Shown piece after piece: positions 1-11,510 of a DNA stretch of 64,000 nucleotides. Position 1 is the first letter of the stretch. Every line of letters starts with the position of its first letter. The stretch is from Ceratotherium simum simum (lineage: Eukaryota > Chordata > Mammalia > Perissodactyla > Rhinocerotidae), in the NCBI RefSeq assembly GCF_000283155.1, contig NW_004454280.1, forward strand, positions 1,644,635 to 1,708,634, given 5' to 3'. Both the position numbers and the translations under genes were made by a program. The notes below the pieces were generated by a model that saw only the letters and a list, made by a program, of their open reading frames with translations, was not told where the DNA came from and made no database searches.

Positions 1-260
1 ATGATATTTTAAAAAGGAACATTCAGAAAGTAAGATCACTTAGAAATTAAAACTGTGATGGCAGAAAATAAGAACTTATCAGAAGGGTTGGGAGATCAAG
101 TTAAGGAATTCTCAGAGAAAGTTGAGCCAAAAGTAAAAAAGATGAAAAACAGGAGTGAAAACTTTAGAAAATTAGAGGAGCTATGCTGGAAAACCAATAT
201 CTGAATAATAATTCCAGACAGAGGAAACAGAAAGGATAAAATCATCAAATAAATAATTTA

Positions 261-356
261 AAGAAATTTCTCATATTTGAAAGATGTGATTTTCCAGATT
301 GAAAGAGCCAGTGAATGCTCAAACAATGAATAGTAACAGCCCCACACCATGGCACA
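261..356 (+). repeat. Direct repeat, copy 1
   Basis: First copy of a block of about 97 bases that recurs at 1414-1510. By eye the copies differ at about five bases and one single-base gap. Both lie inside old LINE-like sequence in the same orientation. The flanks on both sides are unrelated. Confidence 0.85.
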
Positions 357-1413
357 ACTTTGAGAAATTTTAGAACACTGAGATGAAAAGAAGTTTCCAG
401 GGAGGAAAAAAGGTAGATCAAATACAAAGGATAAGCAATCAGAAAGACTTTGACTTCTCAACAGCAACACCGCAAGTTAGGACTACTCAAATTTTGATGC
501 AAAATGATTTGCAACCTGAAATGCTATATCCATTCAAATGATCAATTATGTGCATGGATAGAATAAAGACATTTCCAGATATGAAAGGTCTCAAGATATT
601 TACTTCCAAGGCACCTTTTCGTAGGACGCTGTTGGAATCTATGCTCCACCAGGATAAGATTGTAAACCAAGGGAAAGACGAGAGTTATAGGAAACAAGAG
701 TGCGTACACAGGAGATCACAAAGGGAATCCTAGGATGACAGGGAAGTAAGAGCCCAGGATACGTCAAGGGTGAGTGACCCAGACCGGGGTAGCTCAGAAG
801 GCTCTGAGAGAGATTTATTTTAAAAAAAAAGAAACTGACAGAGTACTTTACGGGTCCAAACATATTGAGAGGAGATTCAGACAACGGGCAGAGAGTTTGC
901 GGTTGAAATGTGATAAACACACAAAAATGAACAAATGAGAAAGTAAAACAGAACAAAACAAAAACAAAAATCAAGACAAAACAGAGAACTGTGCTGAGAA
1001 GGAAGAGTAATCACAATGTGCCCAAGGCTTAGCCATGCATTGTGTCTGCATAGTGATGATAATAATGGACACTTGGTGAATATGCCAACCCAAATTATAG
1101 CCTATCTCCATTGGGGGGATGTGGACACTGGATGGGAGCATGTGTATGTGGTGGGTTTGAGGGGATAAAACTAAGCTCATGCCTCAACTTTCACAAGAGA
1201 AGTCAGGAGACAGGCCTAAAATTGGTAAAATTCAAGAAGTGGCTAGACATGCATGTAACTTAGAGGACTCGAGATAAATATTGAACAAACCAGCTATAAG
1301 TACTGAGTGTTTGGTTTTGGTGATTGAGCAATAGAGGAATGGAGGGAAGGGGGCAGAGGCTGCCGTTTGCCTTCTAAGGCATAGATGGAATGATGGGCAA
1401 AAGCATGTCCAGT

Positions 1414-1510
1414 AAGAAAATTTCCCATATTTGAAAGATGTGAGTTTCCAGATTGAAAGAGCCAGTGAATGCTCCAACAATGAATGGTAGCAGCCCCACA
1501 CCATGGCACA
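1414..1510 (+). repeat. Direct repeat, copy 2
   Basis: Second copy of the block at 261-356, in the same orientation and about 1.15 kb away. The similarity stops sharply at the shared GGCACA on the right. The two copies resemble each other far more than an ancient LINE would resemble its own consensus. Confidence 0.85.
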
Positions 1511-1670
1511 CCTTTTTAAGGTTTAAGAAAACATTAAAAAAAGGTAAGAAAACAAAAAAGAATAAAAGTAAATTTTCTGTTCATATCAAGTTTCAAGCAA
1601 AAGTAAATAGATACATAAATGATTAAATAAATAAAAATAAAGGCATTATATGGCCATTATAGAAAACCCG

Positions 1671-2124
1671 GAAAGGCTAATAAATGTAGATTGCAGTACT
1701 GTCTGTTTTCACTCTTCACTGCCCTTTCATTTCCTCCCATTGCTGTGCGCATCAGTCCCCTTCCTGTGGGAGCACAATGACCCCACCCAGTGATGACTCC
1801 AGGTTCAGCTACATGAGTTTTCTTGACTCATGAACTGTGACTGAAAGTGACATGCAACATCCCAGCAGAAGCTTTAAGAACGTTCCGATTTCTGCCGTCG
1901 TTCTTTTTTCCACTCTCCGTCTCAGATGGGAGCGGTTTCTTTATTGAGCACACAAGACATGTGAAGCAGAACTGCTGCTCATCCACAGACACATGCAACA
2001 TGAGCAGGAAGTTAACCCAGAGAAAGTTGAATAATACACTATATGCAAGAAAATAGACAAACCAAACCATATTCCTAGCACTCGATGTAACCACATATAA
2101 CCTTGATGTTATGTGGAATGCATC
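1671..2124. other. Unassigned, no gene seen
   Basis: Mixed-composition sequence with no recognisable repeat and no convincing coding frame. Short open frames on both strands overlap each other, as expected by chance. Confidence 0.5.
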
Positions 2125-2495
2125 GTCTTTCCCAATTCTTCCCTCCCCCTAACACTTGCAGTGTCTCCCTTGCAGGCAGTGTCCCTCTGCACCCCTTGAC
2201 TTGGCTCTGGCTCTGTGACTTGCTTTGGCCAGTGGAATGGGAGCAGAGCTGATGCAGGCAGAGGCTCAGGGGCTGCTTGTGCAGCGGGGCTCACCCTCCT
2301 GCTTTGGCCGTGAGAAGAAATGCCCCCATAGCACAGGGGCTTGAGAGAAATGTGGCTCAGAGACCCCCTGGCAGTCTCATTGTCTTGCATCCTGAAGGAA
2401 AGACACCCCAGCAACACAAAAAATTGAGTGCTTGCTGTTGTATGCTTCGGGTGGTTTGTTACACAGCATTTCGTGGTAATAGATGACTGATACAG
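2125..2495 (+). repeat. MaLR (MLT1-like) LTR
   Basis: Sequence typical of the ERVL-MaLR LTR group: TTGGCCAGTGGAATG near 2226 and a GTGGTTTGTTACACAGCA-type 3' part ending near GATGACTGATACA at about 2490. It is diverged and has no internal retroviral region. It is a solo LTR of an old non-coding element. Confidence 0.7.
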
Positions 2496-3190
2496 ATGCC
2501 TGTGCTTCAAGTCTTTTTCAATATAAGCATATATTATTTCCCCAAGTGGGATCATACTATGCTGTTTTATAACTTTTTACTTAATTTACCACCACTTTGT
2601 GTAATTGTGCATTCTTCTACAGCATTATCTTAAATAGTTAACTAGAACTATATCATTGCATATTTAAACAATTGCCTACTGCTCAACTTTTAACTTTTTC
2701 TATTTTATAATTTTATAAATAATTATGTGATAAAAATTCTCATACATAAACCTTTTTACACACTCAAGATTATTTCCTCATATTAAATTCCAAGGTATGT
2801 GACCAAGTAACAAAATTTTGATACTTATTGTCATATTTACCAGAATTTTATACAAATGCCCATTTCCCAACATTTCACCAACATTGAATGTTGTTATTCC
2901 TTAAATTGTCTGTAAATTTGAAACGTAACAAATGATATTGTGTTTAATTTATATTTCTTTGTTTACTAGAGAGGTTGATCTCTATTTTTTTTAAAATTAG
3001 CTCTATTGAGGTACAATTTACATACCATAATAGGCAGAAATTTTAAATGTACAGTTAATGATTTCTCCCTAAATTTACAGAGGTGTGCAACCATCACAAC
3101 AATCCAGTTTTAGAACATTTGCATTACCCTAAAAACATCCCTGGTGCCCATTTGCAGTCACTTCCTGTTCCCTTGGCCCTAGTCAACCCC
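2496..3190 (-). repeat. Old L1 fragments, antisense
   Basis: From 2985 the sequence reads as the antisense of an L1 3' untranslated end: TAGCTCTATTGAGGTACAAT at 2999, then ACAGAGGTGTGCAACCATCA at 3079. The AT-rich part before it (2496-2984) resembles antisense ORF2 tail of a separate older L1. No open frame remains. Confidence 0.65.
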
Positions 3191-3560
3191 TTCACTCCCT
3201 CTCAGGGAGTATCACATCTCAGGACGCGTTGATACTGCCTTGTCTGTGACTTGCCCCCTCTGCCCATGTGCCCCTTGAGTACTGGTGCTTGTCTCATTGA
3301 CGGATAAGACCCATTCACAGACCAGCTCTGCGACTGCCATGAAACACAGACGTGCGGTCAGCTGCTTCCCTGTCCAGTCGCTTCGCGCCTTGTCCTCAGC
3401 TGCCTGCTCCCGACGCTTTGTCTGCCTTGCTGCTTCCCATGCCTGCCGCAGAGGTCTTTCTTCATCTCCCTTCCGCCCTCTCACTCGCTGCTGCTCGCCT
3501 GTGGCTCTCGGCACAAAGAGCACTTTTCAGAGAGGTCTTCCTTGGCGGCCCGTCTGACTC
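3191..3560. other. Unassigned, GC-richer unique sequence
   Basis: Open frames of 90-144 codons occur on both strands here but overlap each other. The plus-strand 144-codon frame (3352-3786) runs into an L2. There is no recognisable domain. I treat these frames as chance. Confidence 0.5.
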
Positions 3561-3735
3561 CAGGTCTCCCCATTCTTTGGCTTCGGGGGACTTATCACTA
3601 TTTACAAGGATTCATTTGAGGGTGGTCCTGATGTTCGTGTATCTTGCCCACTGGGTTGGAAGCTCTGTGAGGGTAGCAATCCCATGTGTTTTGTTTGTTA
3701 CTGAATCCCTAGCCCTGGCCTGCTTTCTTTTTACC
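3561..3735 (+). repeat. L2 LINE 3' end
   Basis: The order TGCCCACTGGGTTGGAAGCT, CTGTGAGGGTAGCAATCC, ACTGAATCCCTAGCCC follows the usual 3' end of mammalian L2 elements. Diverged and non-coding. Confidence 0.65.
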
Positions 3736-4215
3736 TTTTTAGTTTATTTCTCCTTAATTTTGTTGGTGTTATCTTTAGAACTTTAGAAATATTTAAATGT
3801 TTATGTAGTTAGGCTTGTGATTTTTTTTTTCTTTACAGTTTCTTCCTTTACTTTTATGCTTAGATGTGCCTTTGTTACATGAGAGCAGATAAATATTCAC
3901 TTATATTTTCTTCTAGTTGTTTATGTTTTTTTAATAAAAAATTTTAGTGCTTTTATTTGTTTGGAGTTTATGCTGGTTTATTTCATGAAGAGTTCAATGT
4001 ATAGCAACTATTTTTACGAACAGTTAACAAATCACCCCCACTTCATTTGTGAAATAAATCCCTCATCTCCTCACTAGTCAGAAACGCCACCTTTGTTGGG
4101 TACTAAATTCCTGCGTGTGCTCCGTTCTAGGCTTTCCAGCATGCCCCACTGATATGTCTATTTTAGTGCCAGTACTATATAGACCAAGGAACCTTCTACT
4201 TGTAGCGATGCTTCC
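3736..4215 (-). repeat. Probable old L1, antisense
   Basis: Very AT-rich. The right end carries a phrase typical of antisense L1 ORF2 (TATGTCTATTTTAGTGCCAG near 4154). The middle is too decayed to assign with confidence. Confidence 0.4.
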
Positions 4216-4685
4216 TATTTAGCGTGTTGTCATTATAGAGATAGTGACAAGATAGTGTCCCAGTCTTCAGGAGCAAACTTGTAGCAGGGCGCTCTGACCT
4301 TCTACAGCACTGCTATTGGCCTGCTGAGTCTGGGGCTGCCCCTGACAAAGAGCTTCTTTCTTGATGTACTAGCAAAGTCACATTTCTGCATCTACCAGGC
4401 TGCAGACCAGCGTGATGCCTGTTCTGCCTGCCTGCATGCTGCTTACCTTTAAAGTTCCATGTCAGGGGTCTCAAATGCACCCTTCCAGACAGAGCTGGTA
4501 GCAAACGTGAGTGAAGTAGACTGGGTGTAAGAGGATACAGAGAAGTGGGGTCTGCGGGCACCTGGAGAGTGCACGCCTGTGTAAAGACATTAAAGGTTTA
4601 AAAGCAAGGCGTGGAGTAGACTGGATTGGGTACGAGGACACAGGTTTCAACCTCTGACCTGTGTGGCAACTGTGTGGTAATGCAT
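4216..4685. other. Unassigned, no gene seen
   Basis: Unique-looking sequence without a recognised repeat or a convincing frame. Confidence 0.5.
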
Positions 4686-4860
4686 AGGTTTGTTTATTTG
4701 ATTCCTACAAGCCTTTGAGGTAGATATTACCAACTGCTCATTTTACAGCACACACATTGTGTCTTCAAGAGGCGGAACCACGTGCATAAGGCCTTCAAGC
4801 CAATGGACCCAGGACCTGACCTGATCCGGGTTCTGTTCTCTCTCCCACACCACGTGATGG
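4686..4860 (-). repeat. MIR SINE
   Basis: Antisense MIR pattern: TTTGAGGTAGATATTACC and CTCATTTTACAG are followed by a diverged remainder. Ancient tRNA-derived SINE, not functional. Confidence 0.6.
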
Positions 4861-6047
4861 TGCCACCCACAACGAGCGCTGGGTAACAAGGTGAGAAGCT
4901 TTTGTGAGGGAAAGATGAGCTATTTTTGTTATTGAATTTAAAAATACCAGAATCTAAGTGACCCGCAAAGTGCCAGTAAGCCTGACTGGCTGAATTCCAA
5001 ATATCAGGGCACAAAAAAGGGAGAGGCGACGCCAGGCAGTGAGGGCTCCTGCTGACAGAGGCCCTGGTGCACATCTGTCGGAAACATCTGGAGTTAACCT
5101 GGCCAGAGAGGCTGTAGACTGAACAGCCCAGGTGCCCTTCATGGGCCTATTGTCACAGGCATTTAGGAAGCTTGGGAGGGAGGCTGGTGGAGATGGTGCA
5201 GAGACTTGTAAATGACCAGGTCATTTCCACAGCTGCTGCAGCTGGCTCTCTTTGTCTCCCTCCCCTACCTTTCCTGCCTGTACCACCCTGGGACTCAAGC
5301 GCTCAAGGGGCACCACTCCTGGGTATGGCTGGGCAGAGCAGGAAGAAGACTCTTTCTGTAACTCCAAGACTCAGCAGCTTCCGTCTTTCTGAGCGACTTG
5401 CTCAAGGTAGACATGAAGGCTTGTGAAAGAAGACTGCTTTTCCCTGAGCCTGCTGCTCCTCCCCTCGGACATAAAGGCTCCGGCAGGGGCTCACAGCCGG
5501 AGGAGTCGCCACTCCATTTGAAAGGAGGGGTTCAAAGAGCTGGGGAATGAGAAGGTCTTCTGCAGGACGCCCTGCCTTTGCTGAACCTAAGAGCCAGGAG
5601 GAGGATCCTGATGAGCTTGGCTCATCTGTTTTGACCGCCCCAATTTGCAGGGCGCTAACTGCCGTGTGTTTGTCTGAACTGATGACCTTGTGCGAGTGCT
5701 GGGGACAGTGTATCAAGGGTCCCTTCCAGATAAAACGAGCGGTGCCTCAAGGGAACCAGAGGGCCCTCCTGGGCTCTGTGGTAGTTCTCCAACACTGAAC
5801 AAGTCCCCTTCCTGAAGCTTCTGGTTTCTGACCTATAAATTAAGGAAGCTCGAGACCAGCACATCTATAGAGGAACAGGAAAGCTGCATCTACACAGAAG
5901 TCATTCCATTTACACGGGGATGAATTATCTAAACTGAGTAGCAGTGGAAGACCTGAGACTGAGGAGTGGTAAATCCTCTTACTAGTACAAAAATGTAAGC
6001 AGTCTGAAGACAGAGAACAGATCTGAAAATAGAGAAAAGATCTTTTT
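4861..6047. other. Unique GC-moderate stretch, no gene seen
   Basis: No repeat recognised. Small open frames on both strands (for example 5402-5716 minus and 5547-5798 plus) overlap and show no domain or signal peptide. I see no promoter-like CpG cluster. Confidence 0.5.
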
Positions 6048-6905
6048 AAAAAAAATTGTGGTAAAATCCGTATAATGTAAAATTTACCATCTTAACCATT
6101 TTAAAGTATATAGTTCAGTAGTGTTAAGTATATTCACATTGCTGTGCAACTCTTTCCATTCTGTAAAATTGAAACTCTATTCAACTCTTCATTCACCCCT
6201 CCCCCCAGCCCCTGGCAACCACCATTTTGCTTTCTGTCTCTATATATTTGACTACTCCGGGTGCCTTGTATAAGTGGAATCATATGGCACTTGTCTTGTT
6301 GTGACTTGCTTGTTTCACTTATCATAATGTCTTCAAGTTTCATCCATGTTGTAGCATCTGTCAGAATTTCCTTCCTTTTTAAGGCTGGATTATATTCCAT
6401 TGTGTGAATAGACCACATTTTGTCTGTCCATTCATCTACTGATGGACACTTGATTTGCTTCCACTTTTTGGCTATTGTGAATAATGCTGCTATGAACATG
6501 GGAGTGCAATTATCTCTTTAAGACCTTGCTTTCAATTATTTTGGGAATATACCCAGAAATGCTGGATCATATGGTAATTCTCTTTTCAATTTTTTGAGGA
6601 ACCATCATACTGTTTTCCATAGTGGCTGCATCATTTTACATTCTCACCAACAGTGCACAAGGGTTCCAGTTTCTCCACATCCTTACCAACACTTGCTATT
6701 TTCTTTTTTGATATTTGCCATCCTAATGGGTGTGAGGTGGTATCTCATTGCGGTTTTGATTTGCATTTCCCTAATGATTAGTGATGTTGAACAACTTTTC
6801 GTGTGTTTGTTGGCCATTTGTATTTTTTCTTTGGAGAAATGTCTATTCAAGCCCTTGCCTATTTTTAAATCTGGCTGTGTTGTTTTTGTTCTTGAGTTGT
6901 AGGAG
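6048..6905 (-). repeat. 5'-truncated L1, antisense
   Basis: Reading left to right gives the antisense of an L1 3' end: 3' UTR (GTAAAATTTACCATCTTAAC near 6076), then the tail of ORF2 (TATTCCATTGTG at about 6391, GGCTATTGTGAATAATGCTG at 6469, TATACCCAGAAATGCTGGAT near 6548). An ORF2-tail remnant (6134-6499 minus) contains a frame reading [19 protein letters not shown], typical of that region. The 5' part is missing and stops interrupt the rest, so it cannot move. Confidence 0.85.
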
Positions 6906-7689
6906 GAGAAGTCTTTTCATGCTCATATCTCTAGGGCTGAGAATAACACCTGCAATGAAAAGAAAATTTGTTGAATAAATATGTCCTGGGTCTCTCTGGT
7001 TCCATGACATTTTCCAAGATTTGGTATGTCATAACTAATAGCTAGAGTTGGAAATTCATAATGATGGATGACATATACTAATACATTAAGAATGAGATTG
7101 TTTAAAATACAAAGAAATAAATTTTGGACTCTACCACTCAGATGGATGAATGTGCCACAGACCTATCCAGTCTACTTAGCTTTTCTGTTACCGAAACCAG
7201 GCTTCATGTCCATCAATCATGGGGGTGGGAGAGGAGAGAAGGGAGAGAGGCATTTAGTTACAAACATTAGCACTTCTTAGAAAAATAATAAATGTAATAA
7301 AGGTAATAAAAAAATGTAATAAAGGTGCCATCTTTCCTTAGGAGGTTATACAAAACGTCTGTCCATCTGTCCTAGCCACCATCTTTGATTTGCTTTGAGT
7401 CATTTCCTTCCCCTGAAAGACCCTCAAATCTTTTCAGCAGTGGCTTAGAATGAGATGAAAAACAATTGGGCTACACTTCCCGTCTTGCCACTGGATGGCA
7501 GTACACCTCTGTGTGCCTTCCCTGAAAAAGACACCACTCAGTCCGTCAGCAGGATCTGGATTTGCCCAATTGGAGAGGTTGGTAGACCAGAGATTTTAGC
7601 AGAAGCGCTTGTTTTTGTCTCTCTCCCTGAGTTTGCGTAGTAGAATGGTTAACATCCTTCTTCTTCGTATTTACTCCAGAACTCAAAGA
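6906..7689. other. Unique stretch with a CTCF-like site
   Basis: No gene or clear repeat. It holds a CTCF-like motif at 7488-7501, listed separately. Confidence 0.5.
7488..7501 (+). promoter_or_regulatory. Candidate CTCF site
   Basis: CCACTGGATGGCAG fits the core consensus CCASYAGRKGGCRS at 13 of 14 positions by eye. The one mismatch is G for A at position 6. Single motif matches are common by chance, so occupancy is unproven. Confidence 0.35.
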
Positions 7690-7950
7690 ACCTTGGCTCT
7701 AGCATCTTCTTTTCTGATACCTCTTCCCAAGTCCACCAAGTTCGATTGACTCAGCTCATCTTCATCGTCTCGGAGCCCAGTGACACTGCCCTGTGACCAG
7801 CGGCTCACTGCGCATGCTCTGCACTGTACTGGGGGATGGAGAGGCTCATGTTTGACTGTGCATCCTGGGCACTTACCGTGGTGCCTGTACTTAGTGGGGA
7901 TTCCATCAAGACTTGTTAGGTGGACCCATAGCACAATAAATGCTCTCTCC
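7690..7950 (+). repeat. Possible L2 remnant
   Basis: The right part (GTGCCTGTACTTAGTGGGGA near 7880, then CACAATAAATGCT) loosely follows an L2 3' end. The left part is unassigned. Confidence 0.3.
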
Positions 7951-8279
7951 TTTACCAGTCTGTCCAGATAACATACAAGCTAAAAATGAGCCTTAAAAAT
8001 AACTTATATTTCTGAATATAAATTTAATACATACAATTTGATAGGTGATAAATTATATTCCTTTTTAATTTGTAATCTTTAACTATACACAGCATCGAAT
8101 ATTTCTCATGTGTCTATTTTCGTGCTCCATTTGTGTTTTTTCCTGAATTGTCTCATTCTGACTTTTGCCATTTTTGTTTATCGTCACACTCATGTTCTGA
8201 AAGCTTTGGGATTTCTGCCTGTTTTCCTTAACTGATCCTTGCCACTCATTTCCTACCTTCTGTCCAGTCACATCTGTTT
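7951..8279. other. AT-rich unassigned
   Basis: AT-rich sequence without a recognised repeat family or convincing frame. Confidence 0.4.
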
Positions 8280-8714
8280 ATTCTCTTTCCTGAGTGGGTC
8301 TGTCTACATTGCTTCGTCCTCACTGCCTGTGTCCTGGCTCAGCCTCCATTGTCCCTTCTGGCAATGTGATAGCTGCTAGTTGGACTCTCCTCCTCTGATC
8401 TTGGCTCTTTCCAGCCCATTCTCCACACTGCAACTAGAGTGATCGTCTCAAAGCATAAATCTGTGCATGTTACACCCTACTTAAAAGCCTTTCAGGGCTT
8501 CTTGTCCACCTTGATGTGAAAGTCCATATGCCCTAACCCAGCACCTGGAGCCGCTGCTAACCCCTCTAGCTTCCTCTTTCTCCAGTCTCGACCTTAAGCT
8601 TCACCCTCCTGCAGTGGTGACCACTTCATGGTTTAAGAATCACTTCTTTACTGTTCCTGTTCCGAGCATTCACACATGCAGTTCCCTCTCTCTTAATTGC
8701 CCTTCCATTCCCTT
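8280..8714 (+). repeat. L2 LINE, 3' portion
   Basis: Recognisable L2 phrases in order: AGAGTGATCGTCTCAAAGCA near 8437, TTAAAAGCCTTTCAGGGCTT near 8480, and a pyrimidine-rich 3' part. Old and interrupted. Confidence 0.65.
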
Positions 8715-8900
8715 TTATTGAGCACTCACTAATTACAGTACTAGATGTGTATGAGGCAGTTTATATCCTTTATCTCATTGAATCCTCACAATGGCTTTCC
8801 TGGGTGCTTGTGCTCAGTGTGACAGGTAAGGAAACCGAGGGCTGGAGCAGGGAAGTGGTGGAGTCACCCACATCTGCCTCATTGCAGAGTCAGCTGTGCA
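8715..8900 (-). repeat. MIR SINE
   Basis: Antisense MIR: ATCTCATTGAATCCTCACAA near 8771, then GACAGGTAAGGAAACCGAGG near 8821. Abuts the L2 on its left. Confidence 0.7.
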
Positions 8901-9131
8901 GGATACTGGTTCCCATCTAGGAGGGATCTGTGGGGGTCCTTCATATGTAAAGGTCATTAAATCTTTGTTGATTCTATTTCTTGCAAATATTTTCCCCAGG
9001 TTTTGATGCTTCCTAATTTTCTATTTAATTGTCTTGAAGTTCAGAATCTAATTATTAAATAGTGAAATCAGTCATTCTTTTCTTTGAGGATTTATTCCAT
9101 AGATTATGCTTTAAAAGTTTTATCCATTCTA

Positions 9132-9142
9132 AGTTCAGTTGG
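9132..9142 (+). repeat. Target-site duplication, left (SINE)
   Basis: AGTTCAGTTGG here matches AGTTCATTTGG at 9530-9540 with one mismatch. The pair brackets the composite SINE. Confidence 0.7.
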
Positions 9143-9529
9143 TAGTCTAGTGGTTAAGATCCACACTCTCACCACCAAGGCCCAGGTTCATTCCCAGTCA
9201 GGGAACTACACCACCCGTCTGTTGGTTGTCATACTGTCATGGCTGCCTGTTACTGTGATGCTGAAAGCTATGTTACCAGTATTTCAAATACCAGCAGGGT
9301 CACCCATGGGGACAGGTTTCAGGGGAGCTTCCAGACTAAGACAGACTAGGGAGAAAGACCTGGCCACCTACTTCCAAAAAATTGGCCTTGAAAACCTTGT
9401 GAATAGCAGTGGAGCATTGTGTGATACAGCACGGAAGATGGGAGGATGGCCCAAAAAGACCTGGCAGGGTTCCACTCTGCTGTCCACAGGGCACTAGAGT
9501 CAGAATCCACTCCACAGCACTAACAACAA
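9143..9529 (+). mobile_element. Composite SINE: tRNA-like head, RTE-like tail
   Basis: The left end is tRNA-like: TAGTCTAGTGGTTAAGATC is an A-box region and GGTTCATTCCCAGTC at about 9184 a B-box region. The body is about 300 bases. The 3' part (GAGAAAGACCTGGCCACCTA near 9350, then AGAGTCAGAATCCACTCC and ACTAACAACAA) resembles the 3' tails of SINEs mobilised by RTE/BovB-type LINEs. There is no poly(A) tail but an AACAACAAA end, which fits RTE rather than L1 mobilisation. A pair of 11-base duplications flanks it. The repeat name is not certain. Confidence 0.75.
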
Positions 9530-9540
9530 AGTTCATTTGG
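9530..9540 (+). repeat. Target-site duplication, right (SINE)
   Basis: AGTTCATTTGG, the partner of 9132-9142, directly after the AACAACAAA tail. Confidence 0.7.
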
Positions 9541-9945
9541 TCACCTATATTGTTATTCTATATTTTAATAGTCTCATTGTTTTAAATTTAACTCTTTTAA
9601 AATGTATTTTATCTGTATAGGGTATTTTCTCTCCCAAATGGTAAATTTTCCTAAAACCATTTATTTAAGAAGAGTGCTTCCTATTAGGTTATGATACTTT
9701 TATCATTTGTCAAAATTTTATAAATTTGCAGTCTGTTTTGGGGACTTCTGCCCATTGGTATGTCAACTCTTGAACTATTGCCATAGTATTTTATAATTTA
9801 TTTTTTATTTAGTAGGATAAATCCTGCTTCTTCTGCACACTGCCCCCCCAATGATTTTCCTTTTGCAACATTATCTTGGCTGATCTCACTTACTGTTTTT
9901 AAGGTGATGTTTAAAATTTTTCTCATCCTTAAAACATTTACTGGA

Positions 9946-10509
9946 ATAATTTTTTAAAAATATAAATATACTACATGTTTATTATATAAAAATTAAAACA
10001 TATAGAAAATTAAAATAAATTAAGTCCAGAAATATTAATGTTTTATTTCTTCATGGTTTTCATTCTATGTGAATATGGGTAACACAGTCCGGATCATATT
10101 GCAATACATCTTAGTAGCCTGCTTTTCTCCTCAACAAGTTACATTGTAAGCATTTTCATGTCGGATTAGATTTTGAAATCATGAGTTTTAATGTTGTATA
10201 ATTTTCACTAATATAAAAGCCAGAAAATCTATTTAGTTATTCCTCTATTGTTGGACATTTAGGTTATTACCAAATTTTTGTTTCCTTTAAACAGCATTGT
10301 AATGAAAATCCGTGGAAATACAACTTTTGTTCACATTTGATCATTTCCTTAGGGTATATTTCTAGATGTGGGTCAACAGGTATGAGCAATTTAAAGGCTC
10401 AAAATTGCTTTTTAAAAAGATTGCGCCAATTTAAACTCCCACCAGCAGTGTATGAAAATGTCTGTTTCCACTGCATTCTTGCCAACACTTGGGTATTGTT
10501 ATCTCATTG
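9946..10509 (-). mobile_element. Second old L1 3' end, inserted antisense
   Basis: The antisense L1 tail (CTCCCACCAGCAGTGTATGA near 10436, CAACACTTGGGTATTGTT near 10484) lies between two parts of another L1 that would otherwise be continuous. The A/T-rich junction near 9946 probably marks its 3' end. No clear duplication was found. Confidence 0.55.
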
Positions 10510-11040
10510 AGATTTTCATTGGGGTTATGTTAAATCTATAAATCAATTTAGAAAGAATTGCCTTCTTTACAATATCGATTTTTTTCTTCCAGGAAGATGA
10601 TGTGTCTACATTTAATTAAATCTTCATTTTATATCTCTTAGTGAAGTTTTGTTGTTTTCTTTATATAAATCCTACACATTTATTATTGGGATTATTTCTG
10701 GGCGTATTATGGTGTTTTTGTTTTGCTATGTGAATGCCACTGAAAAAATTTATATCTTCTTTTCCCAAAGCGTGTCCAATAAGCATGTGATCCTCCAGAT
10801 GCTCTGTGAAAAACAGAGGGGTTCCATGTTCAAACAGGTTTGGGAAAGGCTATGAATTTCTTGGAAATTCTCATGACACATTCATGAAAGCTTGAGAAGT
10901 CCTATTGTAAGGTAACCTGCTTAACATTATTATTACTACACCCAGCACATCTCAAACTTATTTTATCTTGGAATATTTTTTTATGTAAAAATAAAATTTT
11001 GAATGTATAATCTATTATCATTCCGTAGAGCTGTTATTCT

Positions 11041-11510
11041 GGGAAGTCCAGTGTTGTGGACTGACACACGGCCCTGATTACTCATTCCTCCCTGTGCCTA
11101 CGCCCTCTGCCAGGTAACTCTGGAGTGCTCCTCTACCCTGACTCTGACCTTGGCCATGTGGCTTGGCCAATGGGTGTTAGCAAAGATAAAGGACACTGAA
11201 GCTTTAAAAGTTTGGTTGGTCACTGTGGCATCTTCCATATCCATAAAAAAGGTACATCTGGGGGACCCTGTTGGAAGATGAGACAGGTGGAGCAGAGCTG
11301 CATTACGCCAGTCGTCCTGGTTGAGACCACATTAGATCACTCAAAAACTAGTCAACTCTATTTATGAAGGTGAGCCCAGGCAAGACCAGAGAACCACTCA
11401 GCTGGACTTCAGACTTAGGAGCTAAATAAATTCTGGTTATTTTAAACCACTGGGTTTTGAGACGCTTGTTACCTAGCATCATTGTGGCAGTAGATAACTG
11501 ATACGCCACC
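11041..11510 (+). repeat. MaLR (MLT1-like) LTR
   Basis: CCATGTGGCTTGGCCAATGG at 11153, GAGCTAAATAAATTCTGG near 11418 and AAACCACTGGGTTTTGAGAC near 11444 are characteristic of MLT1-group LTRs. The 3' end is near CAGTAGATAACTGATACG. Solo LTR lying in the interrupted L1. Confidence 0.75.

Larger units (their letters stand above)
1..1670 (+). repeat. Ancient L1/HAL1-type LINE fragment
   Basis: A-rich sense-strand sequence resembling decayed remains of the ORF1-side or HAL1-type part of an old mammalian L1. The stretch around 261-760 reads as broken LINE sequence (fragments such as FPD-KSQ, with stops and frameshifts). No intact frame survives. An internal block is present twice, at 261-356 and 1414-1510. 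The stretch from about 770 to 1410 is less certainly LINE. Family name and limits are judged by eye. Confidence 0.6.

Noticed and set aside
3352..3786. 144-codon plus-strand frame with a hydrophobic end
   Set aside because: Its hydrophobic part is translated from an L2 remnant and opposing frames overlap it.
9143..9215. tRNA-like head as a functional tRNA gene
   Set aside because: It is the head of a composite SINE of about 390 bases with flanking duplication.
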